Assembly (NCBI GenBank): GCA_021796175.1
Contig: JAJYOM010000037.1
Coordinates: 1 to 12,754, forward strand
DNA length: 12,754 nucleotides
Direction: 5' to 3'
Source: Thermoplasmata archaeon
GTDB taxonomy: Archaea > Thermoplasmatota > Thermoplasmata > Sysuiplasmatales > Sysuiplasmataceae
The notes beneath the pieces were generated by a model, which was given only the letters and a program-made list of their open reading frames with translations, was not told the origin of the DNA and did not search any database. The translations under genes were made by a program, and so were the position numbers. Each line of letters begins with the position of its first letter. Positions within the stretch are counted from its first letter, which is position 1. Below are positions 6,651 through 12,754 of the stretch, one piece after another.

Positions 6651-6658
6651 ATAAATAT
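6651..6658 (+). promoter_or_regulatory. TATA-like box upstream of the DoxX gene
   Basis: ATAAATAT lies in the 248-bp divergent region 6554-6801 and would start a plus-strand transcript near 6681. That gives a leader of about 120 bases before the ATG at 6802, long for this window, and it would carry the GAGGAAA ribosome site at 6790-6796. An alternative A/T-rich box (CTATTTAA at 6615-6622) would start the RNA near 6645 and include a small open frame at 6675-6779. Confidence 0.35.
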
Positions 6659-6674
6659 CCGGGCAACAGGAATT

Positions 6675-6779
6675 ATGATGCAGTCAATTGAGTGTGAGCG
6701 ATGCTTGCCAGCAGTTGAAGATATAATGGTGCATTCTGCGGATCGGAGGACGCGTATCATCCCCCCTGTGTTCAGTTAA
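6675..6779 (+). CDS. Possible 34-residue leader ORF ahead of the DoxX gene
   Basis: ATG ATG at 6675-6680 opens a frame that ends at TAA 6777-6779, 22 bases before the DoxX start codon. The peptide would contain a C-x-x-C (CERC) near its N-terminus and two adjacent arginines near the end. No good ribosome site precedes it, and the nearer TATA-like box predicts transcription starting just after these ATGs. It is listed because of its position and cysteine pair; chance is a real alternative. Confidence 0.2.
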   Translation: MMQSIECERCLPAVEDIMVHSADRRTRIIPPVFS

Positions 6780-6789
6780 TTACGATGAA

Positions 6790-6796
6790 GAGGAAA
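6790..6796 (+). promoter_or_regulatory. Shine-Dalgarno site of the DoxX gene
   Basis: GAGGAAA ends 5 bases before the ATG at 6802. Together with the long upstream region it suggests this gene, unlike several neighbours, is translated from a leadered mRNA. Confidence 0.45.
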
Positions 6797-6801
6797 CCAG
6801 A

Positions 6802-7908
6802 ATGAATAAAAACGTCGAACCCCTTATCGTCAAGAACATGGTCAAAGGGGAAAAAATAGAGAGTTCGCTGATATGGGGGAGGGGCGTCAGACTCTCCCGC
6901 TTCGTTGCGATCATATTCGGTCTGCTATGGGGCATAGACGGCTATTTCAAATTCCAGAATAATCTCTACCAGCAGATACCGGGCATAGTTCAGGAAGCTG
7001 GTGTCGGGCAGCCGGCCATCCTGAGCGGCTGGTTCTCGTTCTGGCATGGCGTTGTATCTTCCGCTCCCATGCTCGTGACATACGGAACAGGATTCCTTGA
7101 GCTGTCAATTGCATTCGCGCTGATAACCGGATTTGCACGGAAGATTGCATACTTCGGCGGCATAATGCTTGCACTCTTCATATGGGCTGTTCCGGAAGGT
7201 TTTGGCGGACCGTATGGCACTGGTTCTGTCACTGTTGGCGGAGGCGACATTTACGCGCTCGGACTTCTCTTCCTGACAGTGCTCGGTGCCACATATGGAA
7301 GGGACAGGTACACACTTGACTACATTATAGAGGGACACTTAAGCTGGTGGAGCAAAATAGCGGAAGTCCCAAGGATATCGCAGGACAGGATCAGGGGCTG
7401 GTTTTCGAGAAATTCGATGAAGCTCAGCAGGGCATCTGCTGTACTATTCGGACTGGTATATGCCTCCGAGGCGTTTATCGCGTTCTACTACAATCTGGCC
7501 GGCAACATCGTCTCTGTTGTGCAGGGACAGGCATCCAGCGCTCCGTCGTTCCTCAACGGCTGGTTCTCGTTCTGGGAGGCGCAGGTAACGGCCGCGCCTG
7601 TTTTCTATGCCTACCTGGTCGGTGTGCTTGAGGCAATCATAGCTCTTGCACTGGTACTCGGTTTCGGCCGGAAAGTTGTATACATTGGCGGGGCTGTCTT
7701 TGCAGTAGTCGCATGGGGCGTGGGCGAGGGCTTCGGCGGATTACCTGTTCCCGGCTACACTGATCCAGGCACCGGCATCATACAGGCTATTGTGTTCCTG
7801 ATACTTCTTGGCCTTAATGCAACCCACGGCACGGATCCGCTGACACTGGACTCAAGGATCGAGACAAAATATCCAGGTTGGAAGAAGATAGCCGAGATGT
7901 CGTACTGA
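6802..7908 (+). CDS. Tandem-duplicated DoxX-family membrane protein
   Basis: The 368-residue protein consists of two DoxX-like modules joined head to tail; single DoxX proteins are about 130-190 residues. Matching blocks recur exactly 177 residues apart. GWFSFW appears at 76-81 and 253-258, the L-E of the second helix at 99-100 and 276-277, GF(A/G)RK at 110-114 and 287-291, and EGFGG at 132-136 and 309-313. Each module ends with a T-L-D-x-x-I-E tail, and each has about four membrane helices, making eight in all. The family includes the DoxD subunit of archaeal thiosulfate:quinone oxidoreductase and DoxX proteins linked to quinone redox or oxidative stress. The exact substrate cannot be read from sequence. 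It is divergent from an HTH-10 regulator that probably controls it. Confidence 0.85.
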   Translation: MNKNVEPLIVKNMVKGEKIESSLIWGRGVRLSRFVAIIFGLLWGIDGYFKFQNNLYQQIPGIVQEAGVGQPAILSGWFSFWHGVVSSAPMLVTYGTGFLELSIAFALITGFARKIAYFGGIMLALFIWAVPEGFGGPYGTGSVTVGGGDIYALGLLFLTVLGATYGRDRYTLDYIIEGHLSWWSKIAEVPRISQDRIRGWFSRNSMKLSRASAVLFGLVYASEAFIAFYYNLAGNIVSVVQGQASSAPSFLNGWFSFWEAQVTAAPVFYAYLVGVLEAIIALALVLGFGRKVVYIGGAVFAVVAWGVGEGFGGLPVPGYTDPGTGIIQAIVFLILLGLNATHGTDPLTLDSRIETKYPGWKKIAEMSY

Positions 7909-7952
7909 GAAATTGAGTCCGCTGTACCATGCTGAATTGATTCATCCGGAGT

Positions 7953-8834
7953 TTATGCTCTCCTGGTGAACAGGGCCGAACGATGCTCATTGAACATTCC
8001 GACCAGTCTTTCCACATCACGCAAACCGGCCACAGCCGACTTCAGTTTTCTCTCCAGGCGCCCGTCTTCTGTCAATGCCTGAATATTAACATTGAACCCC
8101 GAGCCGAACGACTGGCAGGTCACGCCAACAACTGCTTCTGCAGTATTGCCAAGTCTCTTCAGTATCTCCCTTTCCATTGTGACTTCCTCAACTGTCCCGG
8201 CATGATGCAGGCGAAGGATCACTCTCTTTGGCAACTTTGCGCCTGAGGAGAGAAGCGCATAAGCCCCTTGACCCATTGCCGGAACAAAGTGACTCACCGG
8301 GAGCGGATAGGGCCGCAGAATGCCTTTCTGTGGTTGACCAAGAAAGACTAACTCATGCGCTGGCAGGATACATGAGTCGAATTCGCCGTCACTTACGGAA
8401 GAGAGCAGTGAGGAGGATGTGGAACTGACGATGTGTACATTCAGGTCTCTTCTCGCGTGAAGCATCTGTGCCCTCCTCAGTGCACCGGCGCATGCAACGG
8501 TTGATCCTGATGGCATTCTGGTGTACGTCCCAGGCGAGAGGAAACTGTCCTCCCTTCTCATTCTCTGAGGTACCAGCAGCACTCTCACATCCGGTGAGAT
8601 ATCAAGCGGAATGTCCGAGATACTGCACAAAGACAGCGTATTGTCCTGCTCCCTCATCGCCTTCGCCAGAACTGCGTATATCTCCGCCGGTGGCCGGGCG
8701 CCTGTCACTTCAACAGCCTGCACCGAGGTTCGAGCATCATAACCGGCCCTTTTCAGTTCAGAGCAAAGTGATTCGCCCAGAGAGTTATGGACAGCGTCAT
8801 TTACAGTCAGAACAGTGAGTGTCATCAGTTTCAC
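7953..8834 (-). CDS. HemC-like (porphobilinogen deaminase family) protein lacking key catalytic residues
   Basis: The 293-residue length matches hydroxymethylbilane synthase, which joins four porphobilinogens in tetrapyrrole synthesis. Retained family landmarks are S-D-I-P (D74, matching E. coli D84), ALRR (R120, R121), DGEFD (149-153), PAMGQGA (185-191) and the T-x-E-R helix (219-222). By hand alignment to E. coli HemC, the dipyrromethane-cofactor cysteine (C242 in LEGGC) is alanine (A232). The arginines of R-G-N-V-x-T-R are serine and leucine (S137, L143), and the lysine before the catalytic aspartate is serine (S73). The nearest cysteine, C240, is eight residues off. It is probably not a normal deaminase, and may be a pseudoenzyme or binding protein. 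The start is GTG (8832-8834), with an ATG three codons in as an alternative. It follows the M48 protease gene by 26 bp. Confidence 0.75.
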   Translation of the reverse strand: MKLMTLTVLTVNDAVHNSLGESLCSELKRAGYDARTSVQAVEVTGARPPAEIYAVLAKAMREQDNTLSLCSISDIPLDISPDVRVLLVPQRMRREDSFLSPGTYTRMPSGSTVACAGALRRAQMLHARRDLNVHIVSSTSSSLLSSVSDGEFDSCILPAHELVFLGQPQKGILRPYPLPVSHFVPAMGQGAYALLSSGAKLPKRVILRLHHAGTVEEVTMEREILKRLGNTAEAVVGVTCQSFGSGFNVNIQALTEDGRLERKLKSAVAGLRDVERLVGMFNEHRSALFTRRA

Positions 8835-8860
8835 CCTGCGCAGACAAACATGTGCTCACC

Positions 8861-10354
8861 TCAAGTACCGGCGATAGCCCTGAAGAACCCTGCAATGCAG
8901 TCCCTTGTGGAAACCAGGAGGGTGTGCCTCACCCTGGTATGCTTTGAAGCAATTGTGTATAGTCGCTGCACGCGAAAGTAAGTCGGCGGATGAGGGTCAA
9001 ATCTCAACCAGTCTATTACCTTGGTGCTTGTTGAGTACCTTTCATAGTACAGCTGTCTGAAACCTATACCTGTGAGTGCAGAAGCAAGCTTTTCCGGCTT
9101 CCCGATGCAGTTCGCTGACTCGGTGTCAGCCCTTGTTTCCAGAAACTTGCCAAACAGGAAGACAATGCCGAATGCAAGGATGAAATAGAAGAAGCCGAGG
9201 AACAGCAGCAGCGGGATCCAGAAATAGAAACCGCCAATGTACATGATTGATGTCAATGCGAACAGCAGGACAGGGTCCCTGCCCTTGATATGGCCGACTT
9301 CATGGCCCACGACGGATTCCAGCTCATCATCATCCAAATCTTCCAGTGCTCCCGCTGTAATCGTTATTGTGGACAGGCCCGGAGAAATCCCCATGGCGGA
9401 TGCATTGTCAGCCGGCGTGTTTGCGATGACCACTTTGGGTGTGGGGTAATGGAATTTGCCGGCAGCCGATTCGACTATTGAGTAAACATGCCTCAGAGTG
9501 AATCTGATATCGCTGTCACTTGCAACGATTCCGCGTCTGCCGAGCATTTCCCTGACATCTGCCCTGAGCGAATCCTCGGATGCACCGGAGAAAACTGCCG
9601 ACTGAAGACGATTTCTCATTGTCATGAGCATCCATCTCCGCTCCTTCCTCAGCAGCTGTGCACTTTCCTGAGTCAGCTGTATGCTTATGACCATGACGTC
9701 AGGATTGTCCTTCGAGGGACGTATGCTGCCGACTGCAAGTGCAACTCTGTCAGAGAAAAATAGGAAAACAGTCTGAAGGGCAATTACAGCGACCAGAGCG
9801 TAGTCACCCAGGAATATTACAAAAATGAAGCTCACGATCAGAAAGAAGAGGAAGAGGTTCATTGCATTCCCGCGCATGATCCGCCTGAGAAGGGACGTTC
9901 CGGGTCTTTCAGACTGGGCAGCAGGCAACTCCATGCCTGTCCCTCGCCTCCCGGAGAGTATGAAGTATGCTGATGTTCTCCTCGCTGAAATCAGGAAAGT
10001 CCTGATTGTGACCTCGATACCCTCGGCGAGCAAACCAAACTGGCCCGCTGCCTTATCGGATAAAGCAGCATGGTTATTTGCGGACACTGTAGCAGCATTT
10101 GCGGAAATTGAGAGCGTAACAGTGAAAGGCGTCCCGGGATCAAGTTTTACTGAGAAGCTGAACACATGGACAGGAACGTCCCTGTCCGGCCGGCTGTAGC
10201 CTACAGGTCCGCTGAAATATTTCTCATTGGCGGTGAAGTAGTATTTCTTGAGAAAGTCAACAAGCGACAGCATGGCAGTGGGCGACTGGTCCTCAAATGG
10301 AATGGAATATTCCAACCGTCCGTCGTTGCTGATAGACATGCGGCGCACTTCCAT
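8861..10354 (-). CDS. M48-family zinc metalloprotease with N-terminal extension (HtpX-like)
   Basis: From the ATG at 10354 the protein has 497 residues, far longer than HtpX (about 290). The zinc site HEVGH is at 351-355, with the third ligand glutamate in F-L-E-T-R-A-D (E406), and the C-terminal HPPTYFRVQRL is typical of M48 proteases. Two adjacent membrane helices lie at about 166-201, and a hydrophobic pair follows HExxH (about 366-402), so the active site faces the cytoplasm near the membrane. The first 160 residues are a soluble domain I do not recognise. Family members degrade misfolded or damaged membrane proteins. The same frame extends to a TTG at 10384 with no ribosome site, so I prefer the ATG. 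It is the first gene of a probable two-gene operon with the HemC-like protein. Confidence 0.85.
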   Translation of the reverse strand: MEVRRMSISNDGRLEYSIPFEDQSPTAMLSLVDFLKKYYFTANEKYFSGPVGYSRPDRDVPVHVFSFSVKLDPGTPFTVTLSISANAATVSANNHAALSDKAAGQFGLLAEGIEVTIRTFLISARRTSAYFILSGRRGTGMELPAAQSERPGTSLLRRIMRGNAMNLFLFFLIVSFIFVIFLGDYALVAVIALQTVFLFFSDRVALAVGSIRPSKDNPDVMVISIQLTQESAQLLRKERRWMLMTMRNRLQSAVFSGASEDSLRADVREMLGRRGIVASDSDIRFTLRHVYSIVESAAGKFHYPTPKVVIANTPADNASAMGISPGLSTITITAGALEDLDDDELESVVGHEVGHIKGRDPVLLFALTSIMYIGGFYFWIPLLLFLGFFYFILAFGIVFLFGKFLETRADTESANCIGKPEKLASALTGIGFRQLYYERYSTSTKVIDWLRFDPHPPTYFRVQRLYTIASKHTRVRHTLLVSTRDCIAGFFRAIAGT

Positions 10355-10850
10355 CTTGTTATCCTGGGCAATATTTCTGCTCAAGGCTACAATAATGCTG
10401 TCACTGACTTAAGCATGTCATCTGTGCAGCAGATGCCGGTCAGGCACAGCGGACCGCATCGGGCGAACCGTTGCAGTCCCTGTCCGCACTCGCACCGGAA
10501 ACTGAATTGTCAAAAAACAACAAGTAAAACACAGGCTACGGCGGGTGTTGTTTCATCCTCAACAGAATGAGCGGAGAAAAGGGTGTTCTGGTGCGGTTTG
10601 GCCTGTGACTGCAACCGGCGTTGTCTGTGTTTCGCAAAGTGCGGGCTCTTAGTAAAATAAACCGGCCTCAGGAAGCTGATCGGATATGTGTTGAGGAATG
10701 CGGCGTAATAAGACAGGTTCGCCGAACAGCTGCTGTTCCAATTTGCCTGTCAATACTTCAGACCGTATTTCAGGGCGAGAAGGTAAAGGGGCAGGAAACA
10801 CCTGACAGTCACGGCTTACGCCCATTGCATCCGGTCCATGACCGTGGGCA
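10355..10850. other. Gene-poor stretch of about 500 bp with palindromes
   Basis: No convincing protein gene occupies this stretch. Short frames on both strands (plus 10621-10902, minus 10649-10888) have no recognisable motif and overlap each other. It should hold the promoter of the M48 gene (A/T-rich GCATTATTGT on the minus strand near 10386-10395) and the 3' end of the DUF998 transcript. It also has an 8-bp inverted repeat, AAACAACA at 10515-10522 with TGTTGTTT at 10546-10553, an A/T-rich box GTAAAATAAA at 10651-10660, and the palindromes at 10717-10738. Confidence 0.5.
10717..10738. repeat. Two overlapping palindromes
   Basis: GTTCGCCGAAC (10717-10727) is an 11-bp palindrome around one central base. 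GAACAGCTGCTGTTC (10724-10738) is a 15-bp palindrome around one central T with exact 7-bp arms. They share GAAC, so as RNA only one stem could form at a time. They may be a protein-binding site or part of a small RNA; no partner gene is obvious. Confidence 0.55.
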
Positions 10851-11444
10851 TCAGCCTGAGGACGTTCCTTTTGCCGCCTTTGCCGCACCAGACTGCAGAT
10901 AACCGCCGAAACCCATCGCCCACAGGATGACCGGATAGACTATCATGCGCTCCATTCCGCCCCTGTGCAGCGCGCCGTAATGGCCTGTTGAATACAGGAC
11001 GAGCGCGATGAGGGAAAGGACGCCAAGTACGATGCAGAAGTAGCTGAACAGGCTTCCGGTGGTGAACCTGTAACCGTATATGGCAGAGATGCCTGCGAAC
11101 AAGAATGCTATAAGGGAGAAGAGCAGGTGCGGCGTTCCGGTCGTCTCGGGAAAGATGCCCACCCCGGCGGCGCCCACCCCGGCGAGTAGCAGAAACAGGG
11201 GAAATAGCTTCGAGTCGACCCCGCGAATGAGCAGATATGCAGCAAGCACGAGCAAGATGCCCAATACGATGATTGAGCCGTTGAAGATGGGCGCGCTGAC
11301 ACCAACGCCGAGATCGCTTATGTAGTTCGTGGACACGCTGTACGATGGCCTTATCGCCTCCGCCACGAGCAGGGAAAGCATGAACTGTGCGGCACCGACA
11401 AATATCAGTATACCCGCGAGCCCTGTTGCTCTTGATTCTGGCAT
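10851..11444 (-). CDS. DUF998 family membrane protein
   Basis: From the ATG at 11444 the protein has 197 residues, the usual DUF998 length. It has about six membrane helices and the family signature after the first one: Y-S-V-S-T-N-Y-I-S-D-L-G. A second conserved region, I-F-P-E-T-T-G-T-P-H-L-L-F-S, contains the histidine between helices three and four that is typical of the family. DUF998 proteins are common in archaea and actinobacteria and have no settled biochemical role. The same frame stays open up to 11681, but the extra 79 residues are polar and unlike the family. A TATA-like box lies at the right distance for leaderless transcription from 11444, so I place the start there. The downstream 500 bp contain no clear partner gene. 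Confidence 0.82.
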   Translation of the reverse strand: MPESRATGLAGILIFVGAAQFMLSLLVAEAIRPSYSVSTNYISDLGVGVSAPIFNGSIIVLGILLVLAAYLLIRGVDSKLFPLFLLLAGVGAAGVGIFPETTGTPHLLFSLIAFLFAGISAIYGYRFTTGSLFSYFCIVLGVLSLIALVLYSTGHYGALHRGGMERMIVYPVILWAMGFGGYLQSGAAKAAKGTSSG

Positions 11445-11696
11445 GCCCGTGTTGATTATAAGATGGCTTAAAAGCTTTTGGCTGACGCTGCTCTGTCGAG
11501 TAAATTCGCCTCGAACTCCCCTTTTCCTTTTCCAGCTTGAGCCGGTCGATTTATCCGATCTGGGGTGGTCAGACATGAGAACTGACGGCATTTCCGATCC
11601 GTTCCGCAAAACGTCGGCAACAGAGATTATTGAAGATACCAGACGGATAAATCGTCGGGCCCGCGCATTCCGTTCCGGCATATAACCGCGAAGGCG
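11445..11696. other. Intergenic region with DUF998 promoter
   Basis: About 250 bp separate the start of the DUF998 gene from the stop of the flavoprotein gene; both are on the minus strand. Apart from the TATA-like element near 11467-11475 and a palindrome at its right end, I see no RNA gene, repeat or supported coding frame here. Confidence 0.45.
11467..11475 (-). promoter_or_regulatory. TATA-like box for leaderless DUF998 transcription
   Basis: The minus strand reads CTTTTAAGC, centred 27 bp upstream of the ATG at 11442-11444. The spacing predicts transcription starting at the start codon, which decides the choice of this ATG over upstream in-frame codons. Confidence 0.45.
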
Positions 11697-11704
11697 TTAA
11701 CGCC
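11693..11704. repeat. 12-bp perfect palindrome over the flavoprotein stop codon
   Basis: GGCGTTAACGCC is a perfect palindrome that contains the TAA stop of the flavoprotein gene at its centre. As RNA it could not form a tight hairpin because it has no loop, so it is more likely fortuitous or a weak binding site. Confidence 0.4.
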
Positions 11705-12754
11705 CCGGCCGCAGCGCTTCAAGGATAGCAGCGGAGAACTCATCCTTGGTTCTCTTGTGCTCCTCTGATGGGGGTTCGAACGTGACGGCCGGTCCTGGCC
11801 TCGCATAAAAATTTCCCGAGCCCATGGCCGCCTTCCCTCCGCCAGTTTCGATGAAACAGTAGCCGCCACCCATGAATCTGTCTCCCTCTCCTGCGCCTAG
11901 TCTCGATGCGATGTTCGCCGCCACAACAGCGCCCTCCTGCAGGGCGAACACGCCTGCCATGGGCAGGAAGACGCCGTTGTGCAGCCTGATCGACGCTATG
12001 TCGCCTATGGCAAATATACAGGCATGCTTCGTCTCCAGCGTTTCAGCATTCACTGGTATCCAGCCGGTCGAATCGGTGAGGCCGGCCCTGCGGACAGGTT
12101 CTGGGGCGATGTGCGGAGGCACATAAGCCAGTATGTCATATCCGGCATCGTCGATTTCAAACAGCATATTCCTGCGTCCATGGTCAACCTTGAGCACCAT
12201 ATGCTCCGTTTGGTAGCCTATGCCACGTTCCTTCAGCATACTGACGAGTGCGTCGCCCATCGCATCGCCGGCGGCGAGCATTGGCTGCCATTCCGGCGTG
12301 TAAATGTCCACCGTACACTTTTCCCTGACCCCCCTTTGCCGGAGGACTGAGTCTATTAGGAATGCGGCCTCGTAGGGGGCAGCAGGGCATTTGAACGGCG
12401 TACGTGATATGAGAACGGCGGCCCGGCCGCCTTCCAGACGCTCGAGATCGCGTCGAAATGCGACGGCACCGTCCTTATCGTAAATGTTATGCCCTGCCTC
12501 CGCGAGTCCGGGAATCACTGACGGCGCCATCTCGGCGCCCATTGATATGACAATGTACTCGGCATGAAAATCACCTTCTGTTGTCCGGACATTCATTCCA
12601 TCGACGTCGATACCGTTTATCTCGGCATGCACGAATTCAATTCCCTCCTCGGCAATAGCTGAAAAATCGCCCTCCGCCAAAGCCGGATTGCTCAATTCGC
12701 CGCTGACGATTCCGATGTTGTACGCGCATTCTTGTTCGCAGGCATCTCTGCCAT
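11697..12754 (-). CDS. Sulfide:quinone-oxidoreductase-like FAD/NAD(P) oxidoreductase (5'-truncated by the window edge)
   Basis: The frame is open to the right edge, so about 351 C-terminal residues are visible and the first FAD-binding G-x-G-x-x-G lies outside. Counting from the in-frame TTG at 12695, visible marks are Y-I-V-I-S-M-G-A (47-54) closing the first nucleotide fold, FKCPAAPYEAA (101-111) with cysteine C103, FAIGD (228-232), which contacts FAD, and LPMAGVFALQEG (244-255), typical of SQR and flavocytochrome c sulfide dehydrogenase relatives. Near the end, GYCFIETGGGKA carries C280. A cysteine in the first pair position and another near the C-terminus fit disulfide chemistry in SQR-type enzymes. 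These are peripheral membrane proteins that oxidise sulfide and reduce quinone. A broader disulfide-type NAD(P)H oxidoreductase is the alternative. The TTG is not taken as the true start, because homologous residues continue upstream. Confidence 0.82.
   Translation of the reverse strand, partial: GRDACEQECAYNIGIVSGELSNPALAEGDFSAIAEEGIEFVHAEINGIDVDGMNVRTTEGDFHAEYIVISMGAEMAPSVIPGLAEAGHNIYDKDGAVAFRRDLERLEGGRAAVLISRTPFKCPAAPYEAAFLIDSVLRQRGVREKCTVDIYTPEWQPMLAAGDAMGDALVSMLKERGIGYQTEHMVLKVDHGRRNMLFEIDDAGYDILAYVPPHIAPEPVRRAGLTDSTGWIPVNAETLETKHACIFAIGDIASIRLHNGVFLPMAGVFALQEGAVVAANIASRLGAGEGDRFMGGGYCFIETGGGKAAMGSGNFYARPGPAVTFEPPSEEHKRTKDEFSAAILEALRPGR

Noticed and set aside
5951..6801. Possible two-component or opsin system suggested by the Bat-like regulator
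   Set aside because: No opsin, carotenoid or histidine-kinase gene is present nearby; the HTH-10 domain alone does not imply it.
10711..10740. Sequence resembling a tRNA T-arm (GGTTCG)
   Set aside because: No acceptor, D-arm or anticodon arm can be built around it; it is explained by the overlapping palindromes.
10621..10902. Plus-strand 93-codon frame in the gene-poor stretch
   Set aside because: TTG start without a ribosome site, no recognisable domain, and it runs antisense into the conserved C-terminus of the DUF998 gene.
11445..11681. 79-residue N-terminal extension of the DUF998 frame
   Set aside because: The extension is polar, low in membrane character and unlike the family. A TATA-like box sits 27 bp before the internal ATG at 11444, implying the upstream codons are not transcribed with the gene.

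Overview
The window looks like chromosomal DNA from a euryarchaeon, most likely a member of the Thermoplasmata. Several features point that way: an HTH-10 (bacterio-opsin-activator type) regulator, a DUF998 membrane protein, a DoxX-type quinone/thiosulfate-linked membrane protein, mostly AGG/AGA arginine codons and many ATA isoleucine codons. Several genes also have an A/T-rich TATA-like box about 26 bp upstream of the start codon with no Shine-Dalgarno site, the archaeal leaderless arrangement. The lineage is inferred from gene families and promoter style; no rRNA or other phylogenetic marker lies in the window. I found no tRNA, rRNA, CRISPR array, insertion sequence or integrase.

Layout. 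Positions 1-150 hold the 3' end of an unidentified gene. Positions 263-3198 are a plus-strand run of a gamma-carbonic-anhydrase-like protein, a short-chain dehydrogenase/reductase and a large DNA methyltransferase-like protein. In the last of these a zinc finger and a helix-turn-helix precede the catalytic core, and a degenerate copy of half the core follows it. A convergent DedA-family membrane protein (3235-3906, minus) follows. Positions 4158-5885 (plus) carry an orphan four-helix membrane protein and a class V aminotransferase-fold PLP enzyme, each with inverted repeats near its promoter. Positions 5951-7908 form a divergent pair: an HTH-10 regulator (minus) and a tandem-duplicated DoxX protein (plus) share a 248-bp control region.

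Positions 7953-10354 (minus) are a probable operon of an M48 zinc metalloprotease and a HemC-like protein. The latter keeps the porphobilinogen-deaminase fold signature but lacks the cofactor-binding cysteine and key arginines. A gene-poor stretch with palindromes (about 10385-10850) follows. Then come a DUF998 six-helix membrane protein (10851-11444, minus) and the 3' part of a sulfide:quinone-oxidoreductase-like flavoprotein (11697 to the right edge, minus).

How the genes fit together. DoxX-type and SQR-like proteins both suggest sulfur or quinone-linked redox metabolism, with DedA and DUF998 as membrane maintenance functions. The HTH-10 protein is the natural candidate regulator of the DoxX gene. 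The most unusual items are the non-canonical HemC-like protein next to the M48 protease and the zinc finger-HTH-methyltransferase fusion with a decayed second catalytic half. I see no clear multi-gene defence or biosynthetic system.
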